From: Methylomonas sp.
Lineage (GTDB): Bacteria > Pseudomonadota > Gammaproteobacteria > Methylococcales > Methylomonadaceae
Length of the DNA: 10,936 bases
Direction of reading: 5' to 3'
NCBI GenBank assembly: GCA_026988195.1
Contig: JALSLS010000352.1
Location: forward strand, 1-10,936
Shown: positions 1 through 5,820 of the stretch, one piece after another
How positions within the stretch are numbered: the first letter of the stretch is position 1
Layout: each line of letters begins with the position of its first letter
Made by a program: the position numbers and the translations under genes
Notes under the pieces: model-generated
What the model was told of the DNA's origin: nothing
Seen by the model: the letters and a program-made list of their open reading frames with translations, nothing else
The model's database searches: none

Positions 1-72
1 CCTAAACTTGAAAATGGGAACATCGAGTATCTAGAGAGTTGTAAGGGGTGTTTGGGAATAAATAGGAATTAA
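1..72 (+). CDS. possible C-terminal tail of a gene cut by the window edge
   Basis: Frame 1 is open from the window edge to a TAA at 70-72. It encodes 23 residues ending in ESCKGCLGINRN, while the other two plus-strand frames close within about 35 bases. The stretch is far too short to identify and may be chance. Bases 73-151 after it contain no gene or hairpin that I can support. Confidence 0.22.
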   Translation, partial: PKLENGNIEYLESCKGCLGINRN

Positions 73-153
73 ACTTGGGTGGTTAATGAAGATAAATTGA
101 TTACTGTGTCTATAAGGTGTATAAAATTATATTGAATGTAGAAATTTACTAAT

Positions 154-315
154 ATACTTCGCGCGGTCACGACTGCGGTTTTCTAACCGCTGAGTTCTTG
201 CCAATAGCTGCGTTACTGAAACAGTAGCGTAGCTTGCTATGCGCCTGTTTCAGCGCCTTGCTATTGACAAAAATCAGCAGCTTATAAATTCCGCATCCGT
301 GACCGCGCAAAGTAT
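154..315. repeat. 162-bp palindromic MITE-like element, copy 1
   Basis: The ends are inverted repeats: 152-171 begins ATATACTTCGCGCGGTCACG and 298-317 is its reverse complement with one mismatch. Inside are nested arms, TTGCCAATAG (199-208) with CTATTGACAA (260-269), and CTGAAACAG (216-224) with CTGTTTCAG (245-253). They surround the core GCGTAGCTTGCTATGCGCC at 227-245, so the whole element can fold into one long imperfect hairpin. A copy of exactly the same length lies at 4247-4408. No transposase is encoded, so it would have to be non-autonomous if mobile. The short open frame that starts inside it at 239 is not a credible gene. The AT-rich stretch 318-433 after the element shows no other gene or clear promoter. 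Confidence 0.85.
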
Positions 316-445
316 ATATAGATGTTTTAATCACTCCAAAAATATCTTATGTTTTCTCATCTCTATTTTTAGAAGAAAACCTTCAGCTGTAGAGTTTGGG
401 GCAATTAATAGTAATAATTTATTAACCTAGTTTAAGAGGTGTTAT

Positions 446-1405
446 ATGTTATTTGTTACCAACCGAGAACCTCAAGGATCAATACGTACCCGAAAAGGGC
501 GTAAGTATAAATTTGACCTTAATAAAAATGCACCCTCTAATTCAATTTATTGTTGCGAACGAATTGCTGAAGATAATTACCTTGAAATAGGATCTGAAGG
601 CTTTATGACAAAATTGAGGGAATCTAAAGCCGAACAACTTTTATTTTATATCCATGGGTTTTCTAATTTACCCGAGCCTGATATTTTTCCAAGAGTAGCC
701 CAGTTACAAGCCTATTTCGATAAAAAACAAGCTAACCTAATCCAGGTAGTACCTATTATTTGGCCCTGTGATAATGATTTTGGCATTATAAAAGATTACT
801 GGGATGATCAAAAATCAGCTGATAACAGTGCTTTTTCTTTTGCTAGAGTTCTGCAGAAATTTATGGCTTGGAGAGATCAGACGCCAGAAGATGCTCCTTG
901 TTTTAAAAGGATTAACATTCTAGCTCACTCTATGGGTAATCGTGTTTTTAGGGAAACACTTTCAATGTGGAATAAATATGATTTAGCCAATGGGGTGCCT
1001 TTGTTATTTAGAAATACTATTTTAATGGCGGCCGATATTGTTAATGAGTCTCTTGAAGACGGAGAGGGTGGTCGATTGATTAGCCAAGCATCCCGAAATG
1101 TATCTGTTTATTATGCCTCTGATGATCTCGCGCTCAGATCAAGCAAAATATCCAATTTAAAAAATAAAGTGGCTTCACGCAGATTAGGACATACAGGTCC
1201 TGAGGATATGGATAAAGTTCAGTCTAATGTTTATGCAATTGATTGTGATAACTTTAATAATAAATATGATTTTCCAAAAGGACACTCTTATTTTTTAAAT
1301 GATGAAAAGGATAAGGTTGGTAAGGTATTTGAACATATGTTCAATACTATAAAGACAGGAAGAGTCCTTGTTGAAGATAGCGAAAGCCGTAAACACATAC
1401 TTTAA
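446..1405 (+). CDS. alpha/beta hydrolase, DUF900 type
   Basis: This 319-aa protein has the hallmarks of the DUF900 branch of alpha/beta hydrolases, a family of serine hydrolases with undefined substrates. An oxyanion-region motif FYIHGFSN lies at about residues 67-74. The nucleophile elbow AHSMGNR at 160-166 makes Ser162 the likely nucleophile. An acidic pair in YYASDD (Asp226/227) and His280 in GHSYF fit the rest of a Ser-Asp-His triad. No signal peptide or membrane segment is evident, so a cytoplasmic enzyme is expected. The start is supported by AAGAGGTG at 434-441, a few bases before the ATG. The gene stands alone, with the 162-bp palindromic element upstream and a REP-like hairpin downstream. 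Its codons are AT-rich like the rest of the window. The substrate cannot be inferred; esterase, lipase and amidase are all possible. The family call is firm and the function is unknown. Confidence 0.85.
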   Translation: MLFVTNREPQGSIRTRKGRKYKFDLNKNAPSNSIYCCERIAEDNYLEIGSEGFMTKLRESKAEQLLFYIHGFSNLPEPDIFPRVAQLQAYFDKKQANLIQVVPIIWPCDNDFGIIKDYWDDQKSADNSAFSFARVLQKFMAWRDQTPEDAPCFKRINILAHSMGNRVFRETLSMWNKYDLANGVPLLFRNTILMAADIVNESLEDGEGGRLISQASRNVSVYYASDDLALRSSKISNLKNKVASRRLGHTGPEDMDKVQSNVYAIDCDNFNNKYDFPKGHSYFLNDEKDKVGKVFEHMFNTIKTGRVLVEDSESRKHIL

Positions 1406-1439
1406 AAAGAACTATTCAGCAACTTTAGTGAACGGCTTC

Positions 1440-1528
1440 GTAGGAGCGCCCGCCCTCGGCGCGAATAAAATAATGCTCTTGTCTCTGTAACTTCCAGCTA
1501 TCTTCGCGCCGAGGGCGGACGCTCCTAC
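1440..1528. repeat. REP-like long inverted repeat between convergent genes
   Basis: Arms of 26 bp at 1440-1465 and 1503-1528 match with a single mismatch around a 37-bp spacer. Each arm starts GTAGGAGCG and ends CCTCGGCGCGAA, reminiscent of the GTAGGAGCG-type REP sequences of pseudomonads and other gammaproteobacteria. The GC-rich arms stand out sharply from the AT-rich surroundings. The hairpin lies between the stop codons of the hydrolase and the convergent regulator, so it could also limit transcription or stabilise both mRNA ends. That role is inference. Confidence 0.85.
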
Positions 1529-1533
1529 ATTAC

Positions 1534-2178
1534 CTAACTTTTTTCGTCATTTTTGTTTATTTTAAAGCTACAAATGTGTTCGCCTTTTGCCATACAGTCA
1601 ACAAGCTCAATTTTTTTATCTAATAAGGTTGAAATAAGCGCTTTATCTAACTCACATACTTCACTGTGTTTTTGAGCAATATCATGATAGATGCAGTTAC
1701 AGGCTTGTATGTAACTATGTTCTTTTGTATCTTTATCACTTGCTGATACTTGAAACCCTAGATCTTCCATAATAGTTGATAGTTCGACAATACGTTCTTC
1801 TGTATTTTTTCCTGCAAATCTTGGTAAAAGGCTTTGAGCGAGTGACTTCCCTAATTTTTGTAGGTAAATCTTCAGGCCTTCACTTCCCATTTCTTGTTTT
1901 AGATCGGAAAGGATGAGCTCAGAAAACCAGCCATATTGTTTAGGAAAAAAATTTAAACCCTGTTCCGTCAAAATAAAAGTGCGAACAGGCCTTCCTGCTG
2001 TTTTTTTAAGATCGCCTGTTTGTATGTATCTTTCTTTTTCTAAAGAGGGTAGGTGCTGTTGAATGGCATTGCGTGATATATTAAGAGCCATCGCTATTTC
2101 ATCAATACTTAGTCCCTCTCTATTCTTAAGAAGTAAATCAAGAATTTGACGTTGCCGAGGACTCACGTTACTTGGCAT
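1534..2178 (-). CDS. SufR-like winged-helix regulator with Fe-S-type cysteines
   Basis: This 214-aa regulator has an N-terminal helix-turn-helix (about residues 5-75). It includes LSIDEIAMALNISRNAIQQH as the likely recognition unit and a wing around TAGRPVRTF. The C-terminus carries Cys160, Cys162, Cys175, Cys195 and Cys203 in ACNCIYHDIAQKHSEVC and DCMAKGEHICSFKI. This layout resembles the cluster-binding region of SufR and related regulators that sense through an iron-sulfur cluster. AAGGGG lies six bases before the ATG on this strand. The gene is divergent from the truncated haemoglobin, and the 171-bp gap holds two perfect inverted repeats. A minus-strand -10-like TATACT (2218-2213) would place transcription start inside the repeat 2197-2210, which suggests autoregulation. 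The most likely signals are NO, oxygen or iron-sulfur status, but which of these is unknown. Control of the suf genes is less likely because none are adjacent. Confidence 0.8.
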   Translation of the reverse strand: MPSNVSPRQRQILDLLLKNREGLSIDEIAMALNISRNAIQQHLPSLEKERYIQTGDLKKTAGRPVRTFILTEQGLNFFPKQYGWFSELILSDLKQEMGSEGLKIYLQKLGKSLAQSLLPRFAGKNTEERIVELSTIMEDLGFQVSASDKDTKEHSYIQACNCIYHDIAQKHSEVCELDKALISTLLDKKIELVDCMAKGEHICSFKINKNDEKS

Positions 2179-2196
2179 AGATATCCCCTTATTTTA

Positions 2197-2210
2197 GTCA
2201 TTTTAATGAC
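2197..2210. promoter_or_regulatory. candidate operator, perfect inverted repeat
   Basis: GTCATT, two bases, then AATGAC is a perfect 6-bp inverted repeat, 19-32 bases before the regulator's start codon. It overlaps the transcription start predicted from the minus-strand TATACT at 2218-2213. This position would suit autorepression by the adjacent regulator. It is a candidate only. Confidence 0.4.
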
Positions 2211-2242
2211 GTAGTATAACAAAGGTTCTAGTAGAAAATTTA

Positions 2243-2259
2243 GTTAAAATACTTTTAAC
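2243..2259. promoter_or_regulatory. candidate operator, GTTAAAA-N3-TTTTAAC
   Basis: A perfect 7-bp inverted repeat with a 3-base spacer sits near the middle of the divergent intergenic region. It is about 30 bases upstream of the putative globin -35 and close to the regulator promoter on the other strand. That is a natural place for a dimeric regulator controlling both genes. AT-rich palindromes arise by chance fairly often, so confidence is moderate. Confidence 0.42.
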
Positions 2260-2287
2260 ATGTAATAGTTGTAAAAGGTTGTGGGTT

Positions 2288-2315
2288 TTGTTATTCTTTA
2301 ACTTCAGTCTATATT
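2288..2315 (+). promoter_or_regulatory. putative sigma70 promoter of the globin gene
   Basis: A -35-like TTGTTA (2288-2293) and a -10-like TATATT (2310-2315) are separated by 16 bases. A perfect TATAAT at 2325-2330 is an alternative -10, but it would start transcription at about 2337, inside the ribosome binding site. The upstream pair therefore seems more useful. Confidence 0.4.
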
Positions 2316-2349
2316 GTAACTGTATATAATTAAACATGAGGAGTGGTAA

Positions 2350-2718
2350 ATGAGTGAGTCTTTATTTGATCGAATTGGTGGAGAAGCTGCTGTAGATGCT
2401 TCAGTTGAATTATTTTACCGAAAAGTACTAGCTGATCATAGAATTAACCGTTTTTTCAATAATGTTGATATGGAAAAACAAATTGCTAAGCAAAAAGCTT
2501 TTTTTACAATGGCTTTTGGTGGACCTAATACCTATACTGGCCAAGACATGAGAGATGCTCATGTCCGTTTAGTGAAAATGGGTTTGGATGATTCTCATTT
2601 TGATGCGGTTATGGAGCATTTGGGCGCTACCTTAGTAGAGCTTAAAGTACCTGCAGATTTAATTGCTGAAGCTGCAGCTATTGCAGAAAGCACAAGAGCA
2701 GATGTACTAGGTAAATAA
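2350..2718 (+). CDS. group I truncated haemoglobin
   Basis: This 122-aa protein is a single-domain 2-on-2 globin that binds haem, with O2 and NO as likely ligands. It has the group I pattern: LFDRIGGEAAVDASVELFYR, then FFNNVDM, then AFGGPNTYTGQDM and DAHVRL. By alignment from memory to mycobacterial HbN, Tyr23 is B10, Gln44 is E7, Gln48 is E11 and His71 is the proximal F8 ligand. That gives a polar distal pocket of the kind that stabilises bound O2 and supports NO dioxygenation. GAGGAG at 2338-2343, six bases before the ATG, fixes the start. The length is typical, with no N-terminal extension. The gene is divergent from a SufR-like regulator and followed by a strong terminator. A ferredoxin reductase downstream could re-reduce the haem (inference). 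Family identity is very secure; the physiological ligand is not. Confidence 0.95.
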   Translation: MSESLFDRIGGEAAVDASVELFYRKVLADHRINRFFNNVDMEKQIAKQKAFFTMAFGGPNTYTGQDMRDAHVRLVKMGLDDSHFDAVMEHLGATLVELKVPADLIAEAAAIAESTRADVLGK

Positions 2719-2744
2719 TTTTAAATATTTTTAAAATAACCATG

Positions 2745-2777
2745 AAAAGAGAAAACGATTTTGTTTTCTCTTTTTTT
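2745..2777 (+). terminator. Rho-independent terminator after the globin gene
   Basis: A perfect 12-bp stem, AAAAGAGAAAAC (2745-2756) with GTTTTCTCTTTT (2763-2774), encloses a 6-base loop and runs into seven consecutive T (2771-2777). It should largely separate globin transcription from the reductase downstream. Confidence 0.85.
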
Positions 2778-2834
2778 ATGTCTAGGAACGTGTATGGAAT
2801 AACTTGCCGAAATTATAACGTAGGATTTTTGTTT

Positions 2835-2896
2835 CAGGTGGAATGATCTCATGAGGCGCATAGCAAGCTACGCAACGAATGAGATCATTCCATCTG
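2835..2896. repeat. hairpin repeat sharing its core with the 162-bp elements
   Basis: Arms of 18 bp (2835-2852 and 2879-2896) match with one mismatch around a 26-base loop. The loop contains GGCGCATAGCAAGCTACGC (2855-2873), the exact reverse complement of the core at 227-245 in the first 162-bp element. The arms (GGAATGATCTCAT inward) are unrelated to those of the 162-bp elements. The ATG at 2879 that opens the long frame of the reductase lies in the right arm of this repeat, so it is unlikely to be the real start. Confidence 0.8.
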
Positions 2897-2986
2897 GTGC
2901 AAAAAGACAAGTTAGAAACCGGGAAGTTGTTTCATGCACGTTCCCTAGGATTATTAAATCCTCACTCCATAGAACCTGAGTTTACA

Positions 2987-3967
2987 ATGACAAGATTAAA
3001 AATTGCTGAAAATAATTATAGCTGTGAGCCCGAAGAAACAGTTCTGGATGCGTTATTAAGACAAGATGTTGATATTTCATATGCTTGCCAGAAAGGGACA
3101 TGTCAAAGCTGTATAGCTCGGTGTACCGATGGAACGCCGCCTGTACAGTCACAGAGTGGTTTAAAGGATACCTTAAGAAGTCAAAACTATTTTCTTTCCT
3201 GTTTGTGTGTTCCTGAGCAGGATATGACGATTCGCTTACCTGATCAATCAGAGCTATTTTCTGAAGGAGTGGTTATTGTTAATGAAATGTTAAATAGAAA
3301 TACTATTTTATTAAAGGTTGAATGTCAGGATATTCTTGAATATAAAGCGGGTCAATTTGTTAATTTACAAAGAAAAGATGGCTTAACACGAAGCTACTCT
3401 ATTGCAAATACACCTGAAGAATCCAAAGCCTTGGAGTTTCATATTCGTCGTTTACCGGGTGGACAGTTTAGCGAATGGGTGCACGATGTTATTAAAGTAG
3501 GGGACACATTAGCTGTTTCCGAACCCAAAGGACACTGCTTTTATATTCCTGAGCGAAAGCAGGAAGGAATCCTTTTAGTCGGAACGGGCAGTGGCTTGGC
3601 ACCTCTAGCAGGTATCTTAACTGATGCACTCTCTCATGGGCACACGGGCCCCATACATTTATTTCATGGAAGTCGGGAAAAAGAAGATTTATACCGTATT
3701 GATGAAATGCGAGCATTGACTGAAAAGCATAAAAACTTTTCTTACACGCCTTGTATTTCAGGTGAGAATGTTCCAGAAGGTTTTAAGCATGGACGTGTTA
3801 ATACTGTCGCCTTAGCTGAGGTTTCTGATCTAAAAGGCTGGCGAGTTTTTCTTTGTGGACATCCTGATATGATTAATCAAATGAAAACCCAAGTATTTTT
3901 GAAAGGTGCTTCTATTGCAGATATTTATACAGATGCATTTATTGTTTCCACTGAACAAGGAAAATAG
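2987..3967 (+). CDS. 2Fe-2S ferredoxin / FAD / NAD(P)H reductase
   Basis: This 326-aa electron-transfer protein has three domains. A plant-type 2Fe-2S ferredoxin (about residues 1-90) carries Cys34, Cys39, Cys42 and Cys72 in ACQKGTCQSC and FLSCLC. An FAD-binding domain (about 95-185) carries RSYSIAN at 135-141. An NAD(P)H-binding domain (about 190-320) carries GTGSGLAP at 199-206 and FLCGHPDMI near 288. The layout is that of reductase components such as MmoC, phenol hydroxylase reductase and CDP-6-deoxy-glucoseen reductase-type proteins. I chose the ATG at 2987: the frame is open from 2879, but its first 36 codons arise from a repeat arm and do not resemble the family, whereas MTRLKIAENNYSCEPEETVLDALL does. 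The ribosome site is weak. No oxygenase is adjacent. The neighbouring truncated haemoglobin is a plausible electron acceptor, though a terminator lies between them. A remote oxygenase partner is the main alternative. Confidence 0.88.
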   Translation: MTRLKIAENNYSCEPEETVLDALLRQDVDISYACQKGTCQSCIARCTDGTPPVQSQSGLKDTLRSQNYFLSCLCVPEQDMTIRLPDQSELFSEGVVIVNEMLNRNTILLKVECQDILEYKAGQFVNLQRKDGLTRSYSIANTPEESKALEFHIRRLPGGQFSEWVHDVIKVGDTLAVSEPKGHCFYIPERKQEGILLVGTGSGLAPLAGILTDALSHGHTGPIHLFHGSREKEDLYRIDEMRALTEKHKNFSYTPCISGENVPEGFKHGRVNTVALAEVSDLKGWRVFLCGHPDMINQMKTQVFLKGASIADIYTDAFIVSTEQGK

Positions 3968-4007
3968 TCATTTATTACATCAAATTAGATGTTCAAGTTT
4001 CTTATCA

Positions 4008-4227
4008 TTCCCACGCTCTAACGTCACGGAACGCAGGATCGTTCAGTAATAAACTCCCACCCAGAGCATCATTGCCTTAAGTTAAAGGTTTACTACGTCA
4101 TTCCCGAGTTCTCTTATCGGGAATCTATCCTTTTAGAATGTATAGATTCCTGCTTAGAGCGTGCAGGAATGACGAGATAAAGTGGCCATATCTCTTAACT
4201 TAAAGGCAATGACCCAGAGCATGGGAA
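4008..4227. repeat. outer inverted repeat interrupted by a nested element
   Basis: TTCCCACGCTCT (4008-4019) pairs with AGAGCATGGGAA (4216-4227) with one mismatch. Without the 142-bp insert at 4070-4211 and one copy of its flanking direct repeat, the two arms would lie about 43 bases apart. The rest of 3968-4046 shows no gene. Confidence 0.6.
4070..4211. mobile_element. 142-bp MITE-like element with 11-bp flanking direct repeats
   Basis: The terminal inverted repeats CATTGCCTT (4070-4078) and AAGGCAATG (4203-4211) continue inwards as imperfect arms. The element is flanked by identical copies of ACCCAGAGCAT at 4059-4069 and 4212-4222, as expected of a target-site duplication. The boundary is ambiguous by one or two bases, so the duplication could be 9-11 bp. 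Inside are CGTCATTCC (4096-4104) with GGAATGACG (4166-4174), and GGAATCTAT (4120-4128) with ATAGATTCC (4142-4150). These are the arms of the GTCATTCC-type palindromes common in proteobacterial intergenic DNA. No coding capacity is present. Confidence 0.65.
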
Positions 4228-4246
4228 CTATTGTGGTGGTTTATTT

Positions 4247-4408
4247 ATACTTCGCGCGGTCACGGTTGCGGATTTCTAACGGTCGATTTTTGCCGATAGA
4301 CTGTGTTGCTGAAACAGTTGCGTAGCTAGCTATGCGCCCGTTTCAGCGCCTTGCTATCGACAAAAATCAACTCGCTATAAATTCCGCATCCGTGACCGCG
4401 CGAAGTAT
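4247..4408. repeat. 162-bp palindromic MITE-like element, copy 2
   Basis: The 19-bp terminal inverted repeats are perfect: ATACTTCGCGCGGTCACGG (4247-4265) and its complement (4390-4408). The length and nested arms match copy 1 at 154-315, in the same orientation. The core is GCGTAGCTAGCTATGCGCC at 4320-4338, one base different from copy 1. The inner arm pair CTGAAACAG / CCGTTTCAG keeps pairing through a possible G-U. The copies differ at many internal positions, so they are not a recent duplication. Bases 4409-4491 after it show no further gene. Confidence 0.85.
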
Positions 4409-4501
4409 ATTATGATTAGACCTCAGCATCTCTAAATCATCGTGCATTAGAATGATTTTGTAAGCGTTAATGGATAAAAAAATTTAAAACTGGAAGGTCA
4501 A

Positions 4502-4909
4502 GTGAAAGCAACAATAAGAACCGAAAACAGCCATTTATTAGTCACTGCAGGTAAAAGCAGCAGATTAGATGCCATTAGAAAAAAAGCAGAAAAGAAAATT
4601 TCTGGATCTGAGGTAAATGAAAAACCAAAGCATCAAATATTTGTACCGGGAACCAACCAAGTAATAAAACAGGCTTTACAGCAAGCCCAGTTAATAATTG
4701 ACACAAGAATTCAATCAATTTTAAAGGCTTACCCTGCGGGGAAGAAAAATACTTTTTTTAAATTAAAATATGCTGTTAGTGCAGAAACCCTTAAAAAACA
4801 GTTAATTAATGATATTTTTAAAAAATTGGAGCTGGATACTAAGAAAATTAAAAATTTCAATTTGATTGAAAAATTATACTTAGATGGAAAAGCAGCTGAT
4901 GCTCAATAG
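4502..4909 (+). CDS. hypothetical lysine-rich protein
   Basis: I do not recognise this 135-aa protein. It starts with GTG at 4502, preceded by GGAAGG at 4492-4497; the nearby ATG at 4470 opens only five codons before a stop. It is strongly basic and lysine-rich, with no signal peptide, membrane segment or cysteine. The N-terminal third looks polar and flexible (KSSRLDAIRKKAEKKISGS). A more helical region follows, rich in glutamine and then lysine, with VPGTNQVIKQALQQAQLI at about residues 48-65. The 3' end overlaps the start of the BASS-family transporter gene, so the two are probably co-transcribed and perhaps translationally coupled. The palindromic element just upstream may carry or disturb the promoter. 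A small cytoplasmic partner or nucleic-acid binder is conceivable, but nothing in the sequence decides it. Confidence 0.6.
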   Translation: MKATIRTENSHLLVTAGKSSRLDAIRKKAEKKISGSEVNEKPKHQIFVPGTNQVIKQALQQAQLIIDTRIQSILKAYPAGKKNTFFKLKYAVSAETLKKQLINDIFKKLELDTKKIKNFNLIEKLYLDGKAADAQ

Positions 4910-5804
4910 AGTCATTAATCTATTCCCCGTATGGGCGATTATGCTATCAAGCATTGCCTATTTTAATGCAGAGTTTTTTGGGGCATTTAAGAGCAGTATT
5001 GTGCCTTTACTTGCCGTTGTCATGTTCAGTATGGGAATGACATTAACATGGGGAGATTTTAAAACGGTATTTAAAAAGCCCTTACTTATTGCTATTACGG
5101 TAAGTATTCAGTTTATATTGATGCCTTTATTTGCATACATTATTTCTATTGCTTTGGGGTTCTCAACGGATTTAATGACAGGGATGGTTTTAGTCGGTGC
5201 AAGTGCCGGCGGGACAGCTTCTAATGTGATCTGTTATCTGGCAAAAGGGAATGTCGCGTTATCCATTTTGATGACAGTCGCATCTACTTTATGTGCGGTA
5301 CTGTTAATGCCAGCTTTAACCTTTTTATATTTAAACCAGTTGCTGCCAGTGCCAGTTGAAGGGATGCTTAAAAGCATTCTATTTATTGTGATGATTCCTG
5401 TTCTTACAGGAACCTTGTTGAATAGTTTTTTTGCCCTCAAACTTAAAAAAATTCAATCTATTTTTCCTTTATTATCGTCATTTTCTATCATTTTTATAAT
5501 CGCCATTATCGTGGGTTTAAATCATCATAATTTAAATGTTTTGGCATTACCGGTATTACTGGCTGTGTGTTTACATAACGTTATGGGTTTAATAGCAGGC
5601 TATGCTATTCCTTGGTTATTAAAATATGATTCACAAAGTTGTCGCACCGTTTGTATTGAAGTTGCCATGCAGAATTCGGGTTTAAGCGTTGCCTTGGCAA
5701 TAAAATATTTTTCAGTTTCTGCCGCCTTACCAGGCGCGATTTTTAGTATATGGCACAATATTTCAGGTAGTTTGCTGGCATTGTATTGGCGTAGAACTCA
5801 TTAA
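4899..5804 (+). CDS. bile acid:sodium symporter (BASS/SBF) family transporter
   Basis: This is a polytopic inner-membrane protein of 301 aa with about nine or ten hydrophobic segments, matching the usual length of bacterial SBF-family Na+-coupled symporters. The family's two conserved stretches are visible: ASAGGTASN (about residues 101-109) and EVAMQNSGL (254-262), which form the sodium and substrate region in characterised members. I chose the ATG at 4899 because MLNRVINLFPVWAIML aligns with the usual start and GGAAAAG lies upstream. An ATG at 4884 would add five residues but has no ribosome site. Either way the start overlaps the end of the preceding hypothetical gene. The gene ends 16 bases from the stop of the convergent radical SAM gene, with no strong terminator between them. 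Bacterial members carry diverse organic anions, including pantoate, so the name does not imply bile acids. The substrate is unknown. Confidence 0.88.
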   Translation: MLNRVINLFPVWAIMLSSIAYFNAEFFGAFKSSIVPLLAVVMFSMGMTLTWGDFKTVFKKPLLIAITVSIQFILMPLFAYIISIALGFSTDLMTGMVLVGASAGGTASNVICYLAKGNVALSILMTVASTLCAVLLMPALTFLYLNQLLPVPVEGMLKSILFIVMIPVLTGTLLNSFFALKLKKIQSIFPLLSSFSIIFIIAIIVGLNHHNLNVLALPVLLAVCLHNVMGLIAGYAIPWLLKYDSQSCRTVCIEVAMQNSGLSVALAIKYFSVSAALPGAIFSIWHNISGSLLALYWRRTH

Positions 5805-5820
5805 ACTGTTCACTTTTAAC

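Noticed and set aside
239..430. 63-codon plus-strand open frame starting MRLFQRLAIDKNQQ
   Set aside because: It starts inside the 162-bp palindromic element, its first third is simply repeat sequence, and it has no ribosome site. It is not a credible gene.
3492..3716. 74-codon minus-strand open frame inside the reductase gene
   Set aside because: It lies antisense to the FAD/NAD-binding domains, whose conserved motifs are in the plus frame. It has no family resemblance.
4008..4408. CRISPR array or integron attC sites in the repeat cluster
   Set aside because: The repeats are palindromic elements of different families without regular spacing or unique spacers. No integrase or cas gene is nearby, and no attC-type core pair was seen.
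5234..5440. 68-codon minus-strand open frame inside the BASS-family gene
   Set aside because: It is antisense to the conserved ASAGGTASN region and has no supporting features.
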